Assembly: GCA_002633025.1 (NCBI GenBank) | Contig: NMRB01000821.1 | Coordinates: forward strand, 87,633-151,632 | DNA length: 64,000 bases | Direction of reading: 5' to 3' | From: Notospermus geniculatus | Lineage: Eukaryota > Nemertea > Pilidiophora > Heteronemertea > Lineidae | Part shown: one piece after another, positions 48,101 through 56,217 of the stretch | Position numbering within the stretch: position 1 is the first letter of the stretch | Layout: every line of letters starts with the position of its first letter | Made by a program: the position numbers and the translations under genes | The notes under the pieces: generated by a model | Seen by the model: the letters and a program-made list of their open reading frames with translations, nothing else | Told to the model about the DNA's origin: nothing | The model's database searches: none

Positions 48101-51100
48101 AAAATATCGACTTTTCAAAATATTGGAACCCGAGACTTTTCGTCGACAACACAATGGGTGAACCGAAAGAGGAACTCTGGCAGTCGGTGCAGTTCGACGA
48201 CAGCGGACAAGCGAGTATGGTGGAGAAAAAACGAATCAAGGGGACATTTCTGGAAAACCTTGAACTGAAACATTTCCCGTTCGACACACAGGTATGACTG
48301 AAATTCTCAAACTGCTTTAGGAACAGTAGATGGGAGATAGACTTAGCTTCTCATAGGAAAATTGCATGGCCCCTCAGGACACAGACCCGGGAGCATATTT
48401 GAAATAAATGTATGTTGGCGTACTTTAACTGGGTGGAAAATCTCGGGGGCAAAACTGGAAATAACGCCAACATGTCGACGTACCGATCAAGAGCTCTACC
48501 TAGGGCCCAAGGTTTTAAGGAACAAGAGATATTTTCACATGGCCTTCTCCTGAACTTTTGAAGGGGGTGCGTTTTTTAGTCTCGCGCAGCCAGACCCTCG
48601 GTGGGTCTCGCGCAGCCAGACCCTCGGTGGGTCTGGCCACAAGGTCTAGAACTTTTTTGATGCTGCTTTGCGCACGGCTGACGTCAGTCACGTGATCTTG
48701 CAATAGAGCGCCGTTATTTGGCAATCATGTGACACCCCCGTCCAAGATAATATGCCAATCAGCATGGCTGTAACATCTGAATTCAAAATCGACCCGTTGA
48801 TACCAGCATTCCGGTATTCTCGTAACAAAAATTGTCGACGTTGGTCTCAGTCTCTGTAATGCTGCGCAATTCGCGCATGCGTATCACAGAGGCTGAGTGC
48901 CTCAGTCTATACGTTTTTAAGAACTCTGAACCTTCGCATTTCAGGATCTGTCCATTACATTGACCACTGAGCGTTCGGACTCGGAAATGGAACTTTTGAC
49001 GGACGACAAAAAACTGAGTAGCATAAACGTGCAGTCATTCATAGATGCTCAGGAGTGGGACCTACACACCCATGTCGAGACATCGCGAAAGGTCACGACG
49101 AAGGAATATTCAGGTTCACATTACAAATGCCCGGCGCTGGTCTTCACCTGCCGGGCAGCGAGAAGACCCGGATTTTTCGTCTACAATATTCTTCTGATCA
49201 TGGTGAGTTCGTCATTCCTTTCAGTTCGCCTGAATGATAGAATTAGAATTAGAATTGAAATTAGAATTAGAATTAGAATTAGAATTGAATTAGTATTGTT
49301 AAACGAATTTGATAGGAGTCAAATAAACTTACTGAATTGTCCAAGTCCATATTTTGTTACACGAAAGATCAATTTTAGAGAAGAGAGTTTCTCAAATATC
49401 CCGAGTATCGGTTACAATCAGTAATAAAATGAATCTCATCTTCCACCTCATTTATGTAGGCCTACACATTGAGAGCAAATTCTTTCCTCTGAGAGGTTTA
49501 CCTTACATGAGGTGGGCGTCACATTTTTGAACCCGCACTACATGTCGTGTACAGGCTATGCGTATTGGGATATTACCCGTCCCGTCCGTTGTGCAGACAT
49601 GCTGCGAATAATGCTATATTTTTAGTACGTGTGGTTATATCACGAAAATTCTGTAATAGGTCCCTGAATTAAGACACAAGTTCCCAGTTCTAATAATGTT
49701 CACCTAATTAGCAACACTGTTTTCGATTTCAGTTCTTCATTTGTACATTAGCATTCGTTACATTCTCCGTCGACAAAAAATTAACCCAGAACCGTCTTCA
49801 GTTGTCGTTCACATTGGTGCTCACGGGTGTTGCTTTCAAGTTCGTTGTCAATCAAAGTCTGCCAAAAATATCATACTTAACCTACCTAGTAAGTAAATTC
49901 ACAATTTTTCGTTTTGAAGCTGAGTCGTTTTCGCCGATTCAATTTTTGTTCGTGGCGAAAAAATAAAGATATCATCCATTTTTGGAAGATTTCATTTTAA
50001 TTTTTCTGATGGACGCCATTTTTTTTGCGGCAGTCCCCCACCAGTACAAAGACTGTGTGTCCAAATGTCTATTTTACGAAGCACAGGGCAACGAAAATAG
50101 GACGTAATGTAGAAAGATTCTGCACTAGTCTCGTTCATCTTCTTCCAGGACAAATATATCCTCGTGTCGATGTTCATTCTCTGCCTTGTGTGCTTTTGGC
50201 ACGCAATAATCAGTGTTTTGCTCAAGACTATCAAAGAAAACGACCTTCTTAACAAGGCTGATTTGTGGGCGTTGATATCCATTGGTGTACTGTTCATCAT
50301 CTTCCACATTGTTTTCTTCGTACACATATATCTAGACGTGAGTATTGTTAATTACTTTCACAGAACTATCTGTACTTTAATTGCACATGATTGTATACAA
50401 TCACTGTTCAACAACAAATGGATGTCCAGTGATGCGCTGAAGTGCTGTGCTTGAAATCCAGTAGAAATGCAGACTGTGAGCCCTTTTGTATTAGTGAGTT
50501 TAGTTAGGAAACCATACGTTAACGTTAACGCTAACGTTGATGACATCATTTTGACGTCACATCGAATGAATCTGTTGCATTTCTTCTAGCGGTGACGTCA
50601 TTTTGACGTAATTAGCATTATCGTTGGCGTTAACGTTTGGTTTCTTAAACTCACTTTTGAACTTTACGGTATTTTCAAAGTGTTAGAAGAGGCAGGGGTC
50701 TCATACTCTCATGAAGGTCCCCAAAACACCCAAAATGCTGTCAGCCCTACTTTTCAGCACAAATTGAAAAAACTGCAGGCAGGGCCCTAATGTATTCAGA
50801 TAGAGCTCAGTACACTTTACCATGATTTTACACTACACAAACGTCGGAGGACGTAAATGATTTTCTGCTGAGTTCAATGCAGTGTGTGTTCAAATAAAAT
50901 GTTTCAGGCTGGAAAGAGACGTCGGCTGATGTACAAAAAGGACCAAGAATATAAGGTAAAAAGCGATTGTCGTTTTCATGCTTTTAAATATACAGAATGT
51001 ATCAGAATACGTTTTATTTGTCCGCCTCTTGTTCTGAAGGAGTTTGAGCTTGAGTTCAGTTTTTTTGTCTAATATATAGCTTGAGCTGTCTGCTACGGTC

Positions 51101-51761
51101 ACACGTCTATCCAGTGAAACTTTACCACTGCAAAACACAGGAAAACTGGTTAATTGACGCTAGGCCGATGAAACAGAGGGACCAGTCTTTGCTAAGCACT
51201 TTATGCACTTTTGTTTGCCTGGAAATATTAAAATTTATGTCCCATGTCATCAGCGGTCTTGTGAACCACGCCGGATTTTATTAACCAGTGAAGCCTACAT
51301 GTACATTTTTGGGCGTTGGTGTTGGTGAACATTTTATGAATGCATGAGACCAATGAGTGAAGTACTGACAACGATCTTCATGCGCAAATATACCACCAAA
51401 ATGGCAGTTGTAAGGTCAGGGAGAGACCTGCATAGCTTTACCACTGGCATCTAGCTCCTCCAACATTATCAGACAAAAAGCTTCAGTGTCAGGACCTCGA
51501 TTCGAAGATAGGCTATCAACAGCATGCGGTCACCAAGGAGAAGCTGGACCCCAGCAATGCCAGACTTCTGTGAATTTACAACTGCTATTTTTGCATGGGA
51601 GCTAGGCTTGCTGATCAGGTCCTACGGACAGGGCCTCTGCTTTTGAGTCAACACAGATTGGGCTTTAGAGTATTAACCTACCATCTTATTTCTACCAGCG
51701 CAAGCTGAAAGCATTGCAGAAAATGCTGTCATCAGTCTCTCAGACCGTCGACGAAGTATAA
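39043..51761 (+). CDS. Pentameric ligand-gated ion channel lacking the Cys-loop cysteines (8 exons)
   Basis: Eight exons join without a frame change (39043-39171, 47448-47576, 48094-48291, 48945-49202, 49733-49888, 50149-50337, 50908-50955, 51699-51761) to give 389 residues. Every intron is phase 0. Residues 44-228 form the beta-rich ligand domain: ARLVFLKIGEIDTL, WREP, loop A WNPRLFVDN (about 97-105) and ELKHFPFDTQ (142-152). In Cys-loop receptors the FPFD turn is flanked by two cysteines; here those positions are Glu and Leu. Four membrane spans follow, about 229-251, 259-282 (pore-lining, ending SLPKISYL), 293-315 and 329-351. The TM3-TM4 loop is only about 13 residues, as in bacterial channels. 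A basic 36-residue tail ends at TAA. It acts in the plasma membrane as a pentameric pore; ligand and ion selectivity are unknown. No signal peptide is visible in this first exon, so upstream exons may be missing. Confidence 0.85.
41168..41491. repeat. 33-base minisatellite, 9.8 nearly identical copies
   Basis: The unit AATGAATTTGAAATCGACAA + CAATGGAAGGAAG repeats with only three or four substitutions. Because 33 divides by three and has no stop in several frames, it opens long frames on both strands. It lies in intron 1 of the channel gene. I do not treat it as coding. Confidence 0.95.
41572..41864 (-). CDS. Candidate minus-strand hydrophobic frame
   Basis: The frame encodes FEEARNFEAGGDAKLK, then a strong membrane span (IFLCGLIVVGGNVAVMMLIE), then WPCSSWQRFKALITKLDNKW, ending at TGA. 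The right end of the open frame runs into the fold-back element at 41859-42094, so the true exon would start left of that. A last exon of a multipass membrane protein would fit. Unproven. Confidence 0.25.
41859..42094. mobile_element. Fold-back element, 236 bases
   Basis: CAATAGACTCTATCACTCCA and GAGCGCAGCACCTGACGGGT at the left are complementary to the right end, with ACAGCGTCACGACGTCCCGT inward. It is in channel intron 1. Confidence 0.85.
43152..43279. mobile_element. 128-base fold-back element (pairs with 63753-63880)
   Basis: The ends GGGTAGGCAGCATAGAAACT and GTTTCTTTGCGGCCACCCC are inverted, with a GCTAGCGCTAGC palindrome inside. GATCA lies on both sides. The copy at 63753 is in the opposite direction and has the same length. 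Confidence 0.82.
43649..44035 (-). CDS. Candidate minus-strand hydrophobic frame
   Basis: The minus strand is open for 128 codons and lacks an ATG at its left end, so it would be an internal or last exon. It has a hydrophobic stretch VVSFCIYFLATC and a second, SFGISLSIVALFLIP. Splice sites are poor. It may form one multipass membrane protein with the frames at 45.3 and 41.9 kb, but no family is recognised with certainty. Confidence 0.22.
   Translation of the reverse strand: MTSAKVTTLHVFASSMMSTVKWDVGLDITHWFTGRKYNVVSFCIYFLATCSSNTSRNILNNLFISKDIHNDKLSKACVIANNSINTYLCDSFQSFGISLSIVALFLIPSMPLHQEQSIGVHQRLEQKP
44382..44408. repeat. Short hairpin
   Basis: ACTCTCGATC and its near complement GGTCGAGAGT surround a short loop. 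No role is apparent. Confidence 0.45.
44545..44660 (+). mobile_element. tRNA-derived SINE candidate
   Basis: GGGTTCGATTCCC at 44616-44628 is a perfect B box with a plausible A-box region, AAGGGTAGTGCACTGCC, about 60 bases before. Just upstream, GGGAATAGAACCC at 44500 is a B-box-like word on the opposite strand. Confidence 0.55.
44962..45312 (-). CDS. Candidate minus-strand ORF inside channel intron 1
   Basis: From ATG at 45312 the minus strand stays open to a TGA at 44962, 116 codons. The composition is protein-like: PLDFRFSEAPLPQDD, then GVWRPENFV, SRYLFYVG and a hydrophobic VLAVSLAWCFHITSW stretch. A single-exon gene or the first exon of a membrane protein are both possible. No clear donor follows. 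It lies within the 8.3-kb first intron of the channel gene on the opposite strand. Other minus-strand hydrophobic frames lie downstream at 44035-43649 and 41892-41572. Confidence 0.3.
   Translation of the reverse strand: MIRNEPRLPQQAPKNFCKVAKFPLDFRFSEAPLPQDDIQVNDATLLFGVWRPENFVTSDGSRYLFYVGSVTYRPRNPRVFDRYNNKVLAVSLAWCFHITSWSMFTSIDFATNLKAF
45553..45648. repeat. Interstitial telomere-type repeat
   Basis: Diverged CCTAAT and CTTAAA units grade into five clean CCCTAA units at about 45615-45645. TTAGGG is the telomere repeat of most deuterostomes. It abuts the fold-back element at 45658. Confidence 0.85.
45658..45767. mobile_element. CGCGATTTTCG-family fold-back element
   Basis: CCATTCACGCGATTTTCGAG and its complement form the ends. 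The middle is GTTGGTCGTGGACAAAGGAT. It is followed by TTCTTAGGCTTA, as in the other copies. Confidence 0.82.
45797..46127 (-). mobile_element. tRNA-derived SINE family, copy 1 (inverse)
   Basis: On the minus strand GGTTCGAATCC (46079-46069) is a perfect B box after CTATCTGTCCTGACGGTCAT. The body GAGGTGGTGACAGCCTCAGC and the tail with TTGTTTGGACAAG match the copies at 52768 and 60503. Confidence 0.68.
47448..47576 (+). CDS. Channel exon 2, ends at a GC donor
   Basis: The acceptor TTTACTTCACAG precedes VTVKARLVFLKIGEIDTL, the first strands of the ligand domain. No GT in frame gives the phase 0 that exon 3 needs. AAG|GCGAGT at 47576/47577 does, giving REPSLDGRTSK joined to DVENIDF. The rest of the donor matches consensus perfectly, as known GC-AG introns usually do. 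The length is 129 bases. Confidence 0.8.
47880..47975. repeat. Dispersed repeat (pairs with about 17560-17628)
   Basis: AACAAACAAAATGTAAA, TGGCCCGCGAAAA and CTGTGATACATT, in this order, occur at both places. This copy is in channel intron 2. Confidence 0.55.
48094..48291 (+). CDS. Channel exon 3: loop A and FPFD turn
   Basis: The acceptor is TTTTCATTGCAG and the donor CAG|GTATGA. There are 66 codons, phase 0-0. It encodes DFSKYWNPRLFVDN (loop A) and ends LELKHFPFDTQ. The residues matching the two Cys-loop cysteines are not cysteine. Confidence 0.9.
48580..48640. repeat. Two-unit 24-base direct repeat in channel intron 3
   Basis: TCTCGCGCAGCCAGACCCTC plus GGTGGG occurs twice in direct succession. 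Confidence 0.8.
48945..49202 (+). CDS. Channel exon 4: end of ligand domain, start of TM1
   Basis: The acceptor is CGCATTTCAG and the donor ATG|GTGAGT. There are 86 codons, phase 0-0. It runs from DLSITLTTERSD through EWDLH and the pre-TM1 ARRPGFFVYN to LLIM. The intron just after it starts with a GAATTA-type hexamer run. Confidence 0.92.
49240..49295. repeat. (GAATTA)n hexamer run in channel intron 4
   Basis: GAATTA-type hexamers repeat about eight times, starting roughly 38 bases after the exon 4 donor. Confidence 0.85.
49733..49888 (+). CDS. Channel exon 5: TM1 end, TM2 pore helix, TM2-TM3 loop
   Basis: The acceptor is TTTTCGATTTCAG and the donor CTA|GTAAGT. There are 52 codons. TM1 ends FVTFSV. 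RLQLSFTLVLTGVAFKF is the pore helix and SLPKISYLTYL is the conserved TM2-TM3 loop of pentameric channels. Confidence 0.93.
50149..50337 (+). CDS. Channel exon 6: TM3, short loop, TM4
   Basis: The acceptor is TCTTCTTCCAG and the donor GAC|GTGAGT. There are 63 codons. DKYILVSMFILCLVCFW starts TM3. A short charged loop (KTIKENDLLNKAD) replaces the long cytoplasmic loop of animal Cys-loop receptors. TM4 is LISIGVLFIIFHIVFFV. Confidence 0.92.
50494..50654. mobile_element. Fold-back element in channel intron 6, 161 bases
   Basis: GTGAGTTTAGTTAGGAAACC at the left pairs with GGTTTCTTAAACTCAC at the right; ACGTTAACG and ATTTTGACGT words are also inverted. Confidence 0.75.
50908..50955 (+). CDS. Channel exon 7: basic tail micro-exon
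   Basis: The acceptor is AAATGTTTCAG and the donor AAG|GTAAAA. This 48-base exon encodes AGKRRRLMYKKDQEYK. It is in phase with both neighbours. Confidence 0.75.
51699..51761 (+). CDS. Channel exon 8: terminal exon with stop
   Basis: The acceptor is CTTATTTCTACCAG. Twenty codons read RKLKALQKMLSSVSQTVDEV, then TAA. The heptad-like leucines and basic residues continue the amphipathic tail begun in exon 7. Confidence 0.75.
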   Translation, partial: RKLKALQKMLSSVSQTVDEV

Positions 51762-51865
51762 TGGTACTGTAATATGCAAATTTACCTCAAATTTACATAT
51801 TGTACCTACATGTACACACATTATATAAGTGTCACATCGTAGAACGTCGCCTTACACAAGCGTTC

Positions 51866-51903
51866 AACCAAAAATAGATAAGCTCGCTTATCTATTTTTG
51901 GTT
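51866..51903. repeat. Perfect 18-base hairpin downstream of the channel stop
   Basis: AACCAAAAATAGATAAGC, a TC loop, then the exact complement. It is 105 bases after the channel stop codon and before the AATAAA, so it may be in the 3' untranslated region. Confidence 0.8.
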
Positions 51904-51976
51904 CAACCCACACAACAGGTGCACCCCATAGAACGTTAATGCAACCTTTTCTGCAGCTCTGCATTTTCACAGATTC

Positions 51977-51982
51977 AATAAA
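51977..51982 (+). promoter_or_regulatory. Candidate polyadenylation signal AATAAA
   Basis: The hexamer AATAAA lies 216 bases after the channel stop codon, a normal distance for a 3' untranslated region. No transcript end can be proved from sequence alone. Confidence 0.35.
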
Positions 51983-52071
51983 CTGTACGGAAAGTCCCCC
52001 AGCATCAATTTCAAGGTTCCCGTTGTCTGTTATGGAGCTACCTGCAACGCCCCGTTTTGATTGGCAAACCC

Positions 52072-52299
52072 CTGGGCCCATATTCATAAAACTACTTACA
52101 TGTAAGTCTAAGTGTGACACTTATCCTTTGTTCAACACAAAAGATAAGTATCACACTTTGACTTAAGTATGTTTATGAATATGGACCCTGGGGCCATATT
52201 CATTAACATACTCAAGTTAAAGCGTGATACTTACCTTTTGTGTTGAACAAAGGATAAGTGTCACACTCAGACTTAAGTAGTTTTATGAATATGGGGCCT
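52072..52299. mobile_element. Two adjacent CATATTCATAAA-family hairpin elements
   Basis: Each runs GGGCC(C)ATATTCAT to ATGAATATGG with AAGTGTGACACTTATCC and AAGGATAAGTGTCACACT words as arms. Copy 1 ends near 52189 and copy 2 starts at 52190. Confidence 0.85.
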
Positions 52300-52767
52300 C
52301 AGATCAGACCTACGTTTCGGAGGCTGTTTAAACAAAACACCCGTGTTTGACCACTGATTATACAGATTCTTGGCTTCCATAGGCCGCAAACTAGAATAGG
52401 CCCTATATAATTTACCCATCGTACATGTAAATTCGGCCCTTAATTCTTTTCGTCGGCCATTCAGGTTTTATGGTCACTCACGTGTCGTGAGGAGAGGGCT
52501 CCCGAAATAAATTATGTTCCAAAGATACGTACAGAGCACGAAGAAAGAAAACAGCTTGTAAGCCTTGCTGAAAACTGTAATAGTCTGTAGTCAGTATACC
52601 CGTTGCATGTCCCGGCATCACCTTACATGTTCGATCCCAATAACCCATGACACCAATGCCACACCCACGTCAGGCGGAAGCAGTTTGAAACATCGGTCGG
52701 GAACGTGACCTCAGGAGGCTTTTTAGACGCCATCTAGTGTTCCCCATAGGCCAATGCCAGTGTTTCC

Positions 52768-53110
52768 CATCTGATTCTCACCAGTCTATCTGGTCTGACA
52801 CCCATTTAGCCTGGTTTGAATCCATCACATTTCCCGCTTCTGAGGAGCTCAGAGCCTCAGCCAATCATCGGTGTGCGAAGGCTAATCAATGTGCCAATCA
52901 AAATACGTGTTACAAATGTGTGCGGGATGAGAAGAGAAAGTTCCAAACGGCGATTTGTTTCACGAGGTCTCATTGGGTGCACGGAGGCGGGGGAAAGTTA
53001 GGGTCAGATTCATTTATAATTTATGAGTTAACGCAAAAGATGCCGTGATTGGGATAAGGCTAAAGACGCAGTCGATTGCCTTGTTTGGATGGTGTTTGCA
53101 TACAATAGAG
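52768..53110 (+). mobile_element. tRNA-derived SINE family, copy 2
   Basis: GGTTTGAATCC at 52813-52823 is a one-mismatch B box, preceded by CTCACCAGTCTATCTGGTCT. The body has GAGGAGCTCAGAGCCTCAGC and CCAATCA; the tail has TTGCCTTGTTTGGATGG. It matches 45797-46127 and 60503-60655. Confidence 0.7.
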
Positions 53111-53229
53111 AGCGAGAGAGACCTTGGGTTTTCAATAGGGGAACACAAAGTAATCTGTCGGTGTCGGTTCACAGCGTCCCCAACCAATGAATGGGAAATC
53201 GTGAGAAACGGCAACACTGCGGCACTACC

Positions 53230-53359
53230 CCAGGAACCTTTTTCACGAAGCTCTCATAACTTTATACAGTCCGTTTGCGGGCGACCTATTTTTCCTATCA
53301 GCCTGACAAAGGATTTGCCTACCCCTAAAGTTACGGGGCTATGTGAAGATGGTCCCTGG
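53230..53359. repeat. Dispersed fold-back repeat (copy 2 of 2)
   Basis: CCAGGAACCTTTTTCACGAA and the complement of GTGAAGATGGTCCCTGG make inverted ends. See 7258-7390. Confidence 0.65.
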
Positions 53360-54134
53360 TCATTCATACATGACCCATGGCCAGTTCGAGAAATTTACTT
53401 CCCAACAACTCATCTCATACCTCACTGTTCTATCCACAAGAAGATTCAAACAAAACACCAACCTTCCTTGCCCAAGTTCAAGGCAGTCTGAAGCAAGGCG
53501 TGGTCGGTTTCACAAACATCCTCCCACAGCAGGAGTTTTTCATCCACTCACACAACTGCACTGGATGAAGAGGAGCGAGGTAAAAACCCTGCCTTGGGAG
53601 GGTGGTTACAAATCACGTTTTCAGACTCGATGGACAGAAATTCGTTGACTTCAAAATCTGATCTAGTATATTTTAGTGGCCTATATGCACTCAGAACGGA
53701 TTCACGACTTGTCATGTTGTACCCCTTAACAACTGCATGGAATTTAGACTTCACGCATGGGCTAGCATGGGTAGGCTAATTGCATGCGATAGTTCAATCA
53801 GACAGCAGGCCTAGCCACGCTCCCGGAGGCCAAGCATGAATTCCTAATCCTGCATGCTGAGCAGCGGTGCCCGAAGAAGAGGAACGATATCGATGGAACA
53901 TTCTCGAAGATGCATGAAGACTAATCTACCGGAGTCACGCATGTTTATTTCCATTCTTTTACGAAAAGGCCCTGAGATAGGGTGATGTTGTCAAAAAAGA
54001 AGTCCTTTCCAGGATGTCCGACGTATTCACACGGACCTGGCAATTGATTACGGTATGACCACAAAACCACAAGCAGTTCGATTGGCCAACATGTTTTATT
54101 GCACAACTGACTCACTGTAACACTTATGGCCGCT
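53360..54134. other. Region without recognised gene
   Basis: Several overlapping frames are open on the plus strand, but none has a domain, a biased composition or fitting splice sites. Confidence 0.45.
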
Positions 54135-54389
54135 ACACACGATCAAATTTTTCATCCAATTTTTGGGAAATTCAGGTTTCGGGCCTATTGGGCTTCATTA
54201 GAGAGTTTTCGCAAAGCCCCCGAAACGCCGACGCGAACTTCCATCCTTTTGTTCGGTGCTCTCTTCGTACTATCGAACAATGGATTTGGCGTTCGCGTTG
54301 GCGTTTCGGGGGCTTTGCGAAAACTCCCTATTGTATAAACCCGCATTGAGCATGTTCAGAAAAATTGGCTGAAAAATTTGATCGTGTAC
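54135..54389. mobile_element. Fold-back element interrupted by a second element
   Basis: The outer element (ACACGATCAAATTTTTCATC to GAAAAATTTGATCGTGT) is that of 6151-6277. It is interrupted by the 128-base element at 54201-54328. The sum of the lengths explains the difference between the two copies. Confidence 0.85.
54201..54328. mobile_element. GAGAGTTTTCGC-family fold-back element (copy 1 of 5)
   Basis: GAGAGTTTTCGCAAAGCCCC and its complement form the ends, with GAAACGCC(A/G)ACGCGAAC inside. TA lies on both sides. Other copies are at 58997, 59123, 62739 and 62863. Confidence 0.88.
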
Positions 54390-55056
54390 AGCGGACAAAA
54401 AATACCTTTTTTGGCATGCCCTCAGTTGACGTTTGTCGTTGCGCAATAAGACAGGTCATCGGCTGACTGCGGTTTTGTGATGATGATCACAATACGAGGT
54501 CAAACATTGTGAATATGCCTGGACATTGTGGAAAAGACTTCCGTTGCTTGCACCTCAGCTGTTTTGCATCTTGTAGCCTATACATTTACACATGCCTGCT
54601 TAATGTGTACCTGCATGCACGCCTAAAATTTCCATAAGCCATAAAGCATGACGTGCACTCGCTACACATCTGTTCGTTAACATTAATATAGCTTGACTCA
54701 CTAACAATAAATTTTCTGCATTTTTACATTTTTTTATATCAGTTTTCACTGATATTTCCACGGATTACCAGCGCAATAAGCATATCAATATGTAGGTAGT
54801 GTTCAACGCAAATAGCGACATTTCCAGTGCATTTTACATTTTCACCAATCTGAAAAACGGAAACACTGTTCCTGGCACTTCACACGGCTTTGACCATATA
54901 TAGTTTGCTGCAGACATGAAGCGACCCACCCATGCAGCACTGCAGGCTGTATATAGTGTACTCTTATTTGACGCATCTGGGAAGGGTCCCAAAGGAATTA
55001 AAGAAAATTATGATACCTACCTTGTCAAAATCCATGAAGACCCGTTGGCTAAGTAT

Positions 55057-55166
55057 CCATTCAGGCGATTTTCTTGCCGCAGACGCTCGAAAGCATTGTT
55101 TGTTTCCGCCGCGTTGGTCGTGGACAAAGGATGCGACATCGCGCGGCACGAAAATCGCGTGAATGG
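55057..55166. mobile_element. CGCGATTTTCG-family fold-back element
   Basis: CCATTCAGGCGATTTTC and GAAAATCGCGTGAATGG are the ends; the centre GTCGTGGACAAAGGATGC is shared with 45658. Very high similarity to that copy suggests recent spread. Confidence 0.82.
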
Positions 55167-55177
55167 ATTCTCAGGCT

Positions 55178-55308
55178 TAGGGCCTTATGCACTAGTCGGA
55201 CTTCAGCACCACTTTCAATAAAGTCTGACTTTTCTCAATGCTTCAAGCAAAGAGAAAGTCTAACTTAGCTATACTTGGCTAAAGTCCGACCCGTGCATAC
55301 GGACCTTA
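55178..55308. mobile_element. Fold-back element
   Basis: TTAGGGCCTTATGCACTAGT and CGGACTT pair with AAAGTCCGACCCGTGCATAC and GGACCTTA at the right. It abuts the previous element. Confidence 0.7.
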
Positions 55309-55491
55309 GTCGTTGCAAAACGGAGAAAAACTTGCGACTCAATTCAGCGGGGACTACGTTCCTCTGTGCAAAGAACCATTTCGTCTAGTCTCCTTGGTTG
55401 GTGACAGACGAGTGCGTAACGCCTTTTTGAACTATATTTTTGCCCCACTGGTCTGATCGGGTGCTTTATTAAAACACAATACAAAACTTTA

Positions 55492-55894
55492 TTGGCCGAT
55501 TTCACAAAGGGTGTTTAAGGCTAAGAATCCATTCACGCGATTTTCGTGCCGCGCGATGTCGCATCCTTTGTCCACGACCAACACAGCGGAAACAAACAAT
55601 GCTTTCGAGCATCTGCCGCTCGAAATCGCGTGAATGGACAGCCGGCCTTCGACTCAGACGCGTGTAACGTCGTCAAATGCATGGTGGAAGTGCGTGCATT
55701 TAGTGAAGTAAGGCTAGGGATACACTGAACGCGATTTACCCATCGCGCGCGTTGTTTCTTTGTTATTTCATGCCGCAATGCCTCCGAAACAAAAGAGATT
55801 CGTGCGAAAATCGCGCGCGATGGGTAAATCGCGTTCAGTGTATCCCTAGCCTTACACGCGTCTAAGTCTTAAACACCCTTTGTGAAATCGGCCC
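55492..55894. mobile_element. Composite: outer fold-back holding two other elements
   Basis: The outer ends are GGCCGATTTCACAAAGGGTG with TTTAAGGCTAAG at the left, and CTTAAACACCCTTTGTGAAA with TCGGCCC at the right. Inside lie a CGCGATTTTCG-family copy (55529-55637, opposite orientation) and a third fold-back element (55711-55855). Confidence 0.8.
55711..55855. mobile_element. Fold-back element inside the composite
   Basis: AAGGCTAGGGATACACTGAA and CGCGATTTACCCATCGCGCG pair exactly with the right half, ending TTCAGTGTATCCCTAGCCTT. Confidence 0.88.
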
Positions 55895-55932
55895 TACAAT
55901 GTATATCTCCTTTAAACCTCGTCCAACCCCAT

Positions 55933-56217
55933 GGCCCATATTCATAAAACTATTTAAGTCTAAGTCAAGTGTGACACTTATCCTTTGTTCAACACAAAAG
56001 ATAAGTGTCACACTTCGACTTAAGTACATATTGTATGTTTATGAATATGGCCGAGGTCACAAGGATGACAAAGCATGACACGACCCAGGCTAAGCCAAGT
56101 AATACTATTTTGAGTATCTGGGTCCATATTCATAAGTGTGATACTTACATGTACCTTTTGTGTTGAACAAAGGATAAGTGTCACACTTACATTGTAGACT
56201 TAAGTAGTTTTATGAAT
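55933..56217. mobile_element. Two CATATTCATAAA-family hairpin elements
   Basis: Copies at 55933-56052 and 56119-56217 have the same arms as 52072-52299. The second has lost part of its left arm. Confidence 0.8.
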
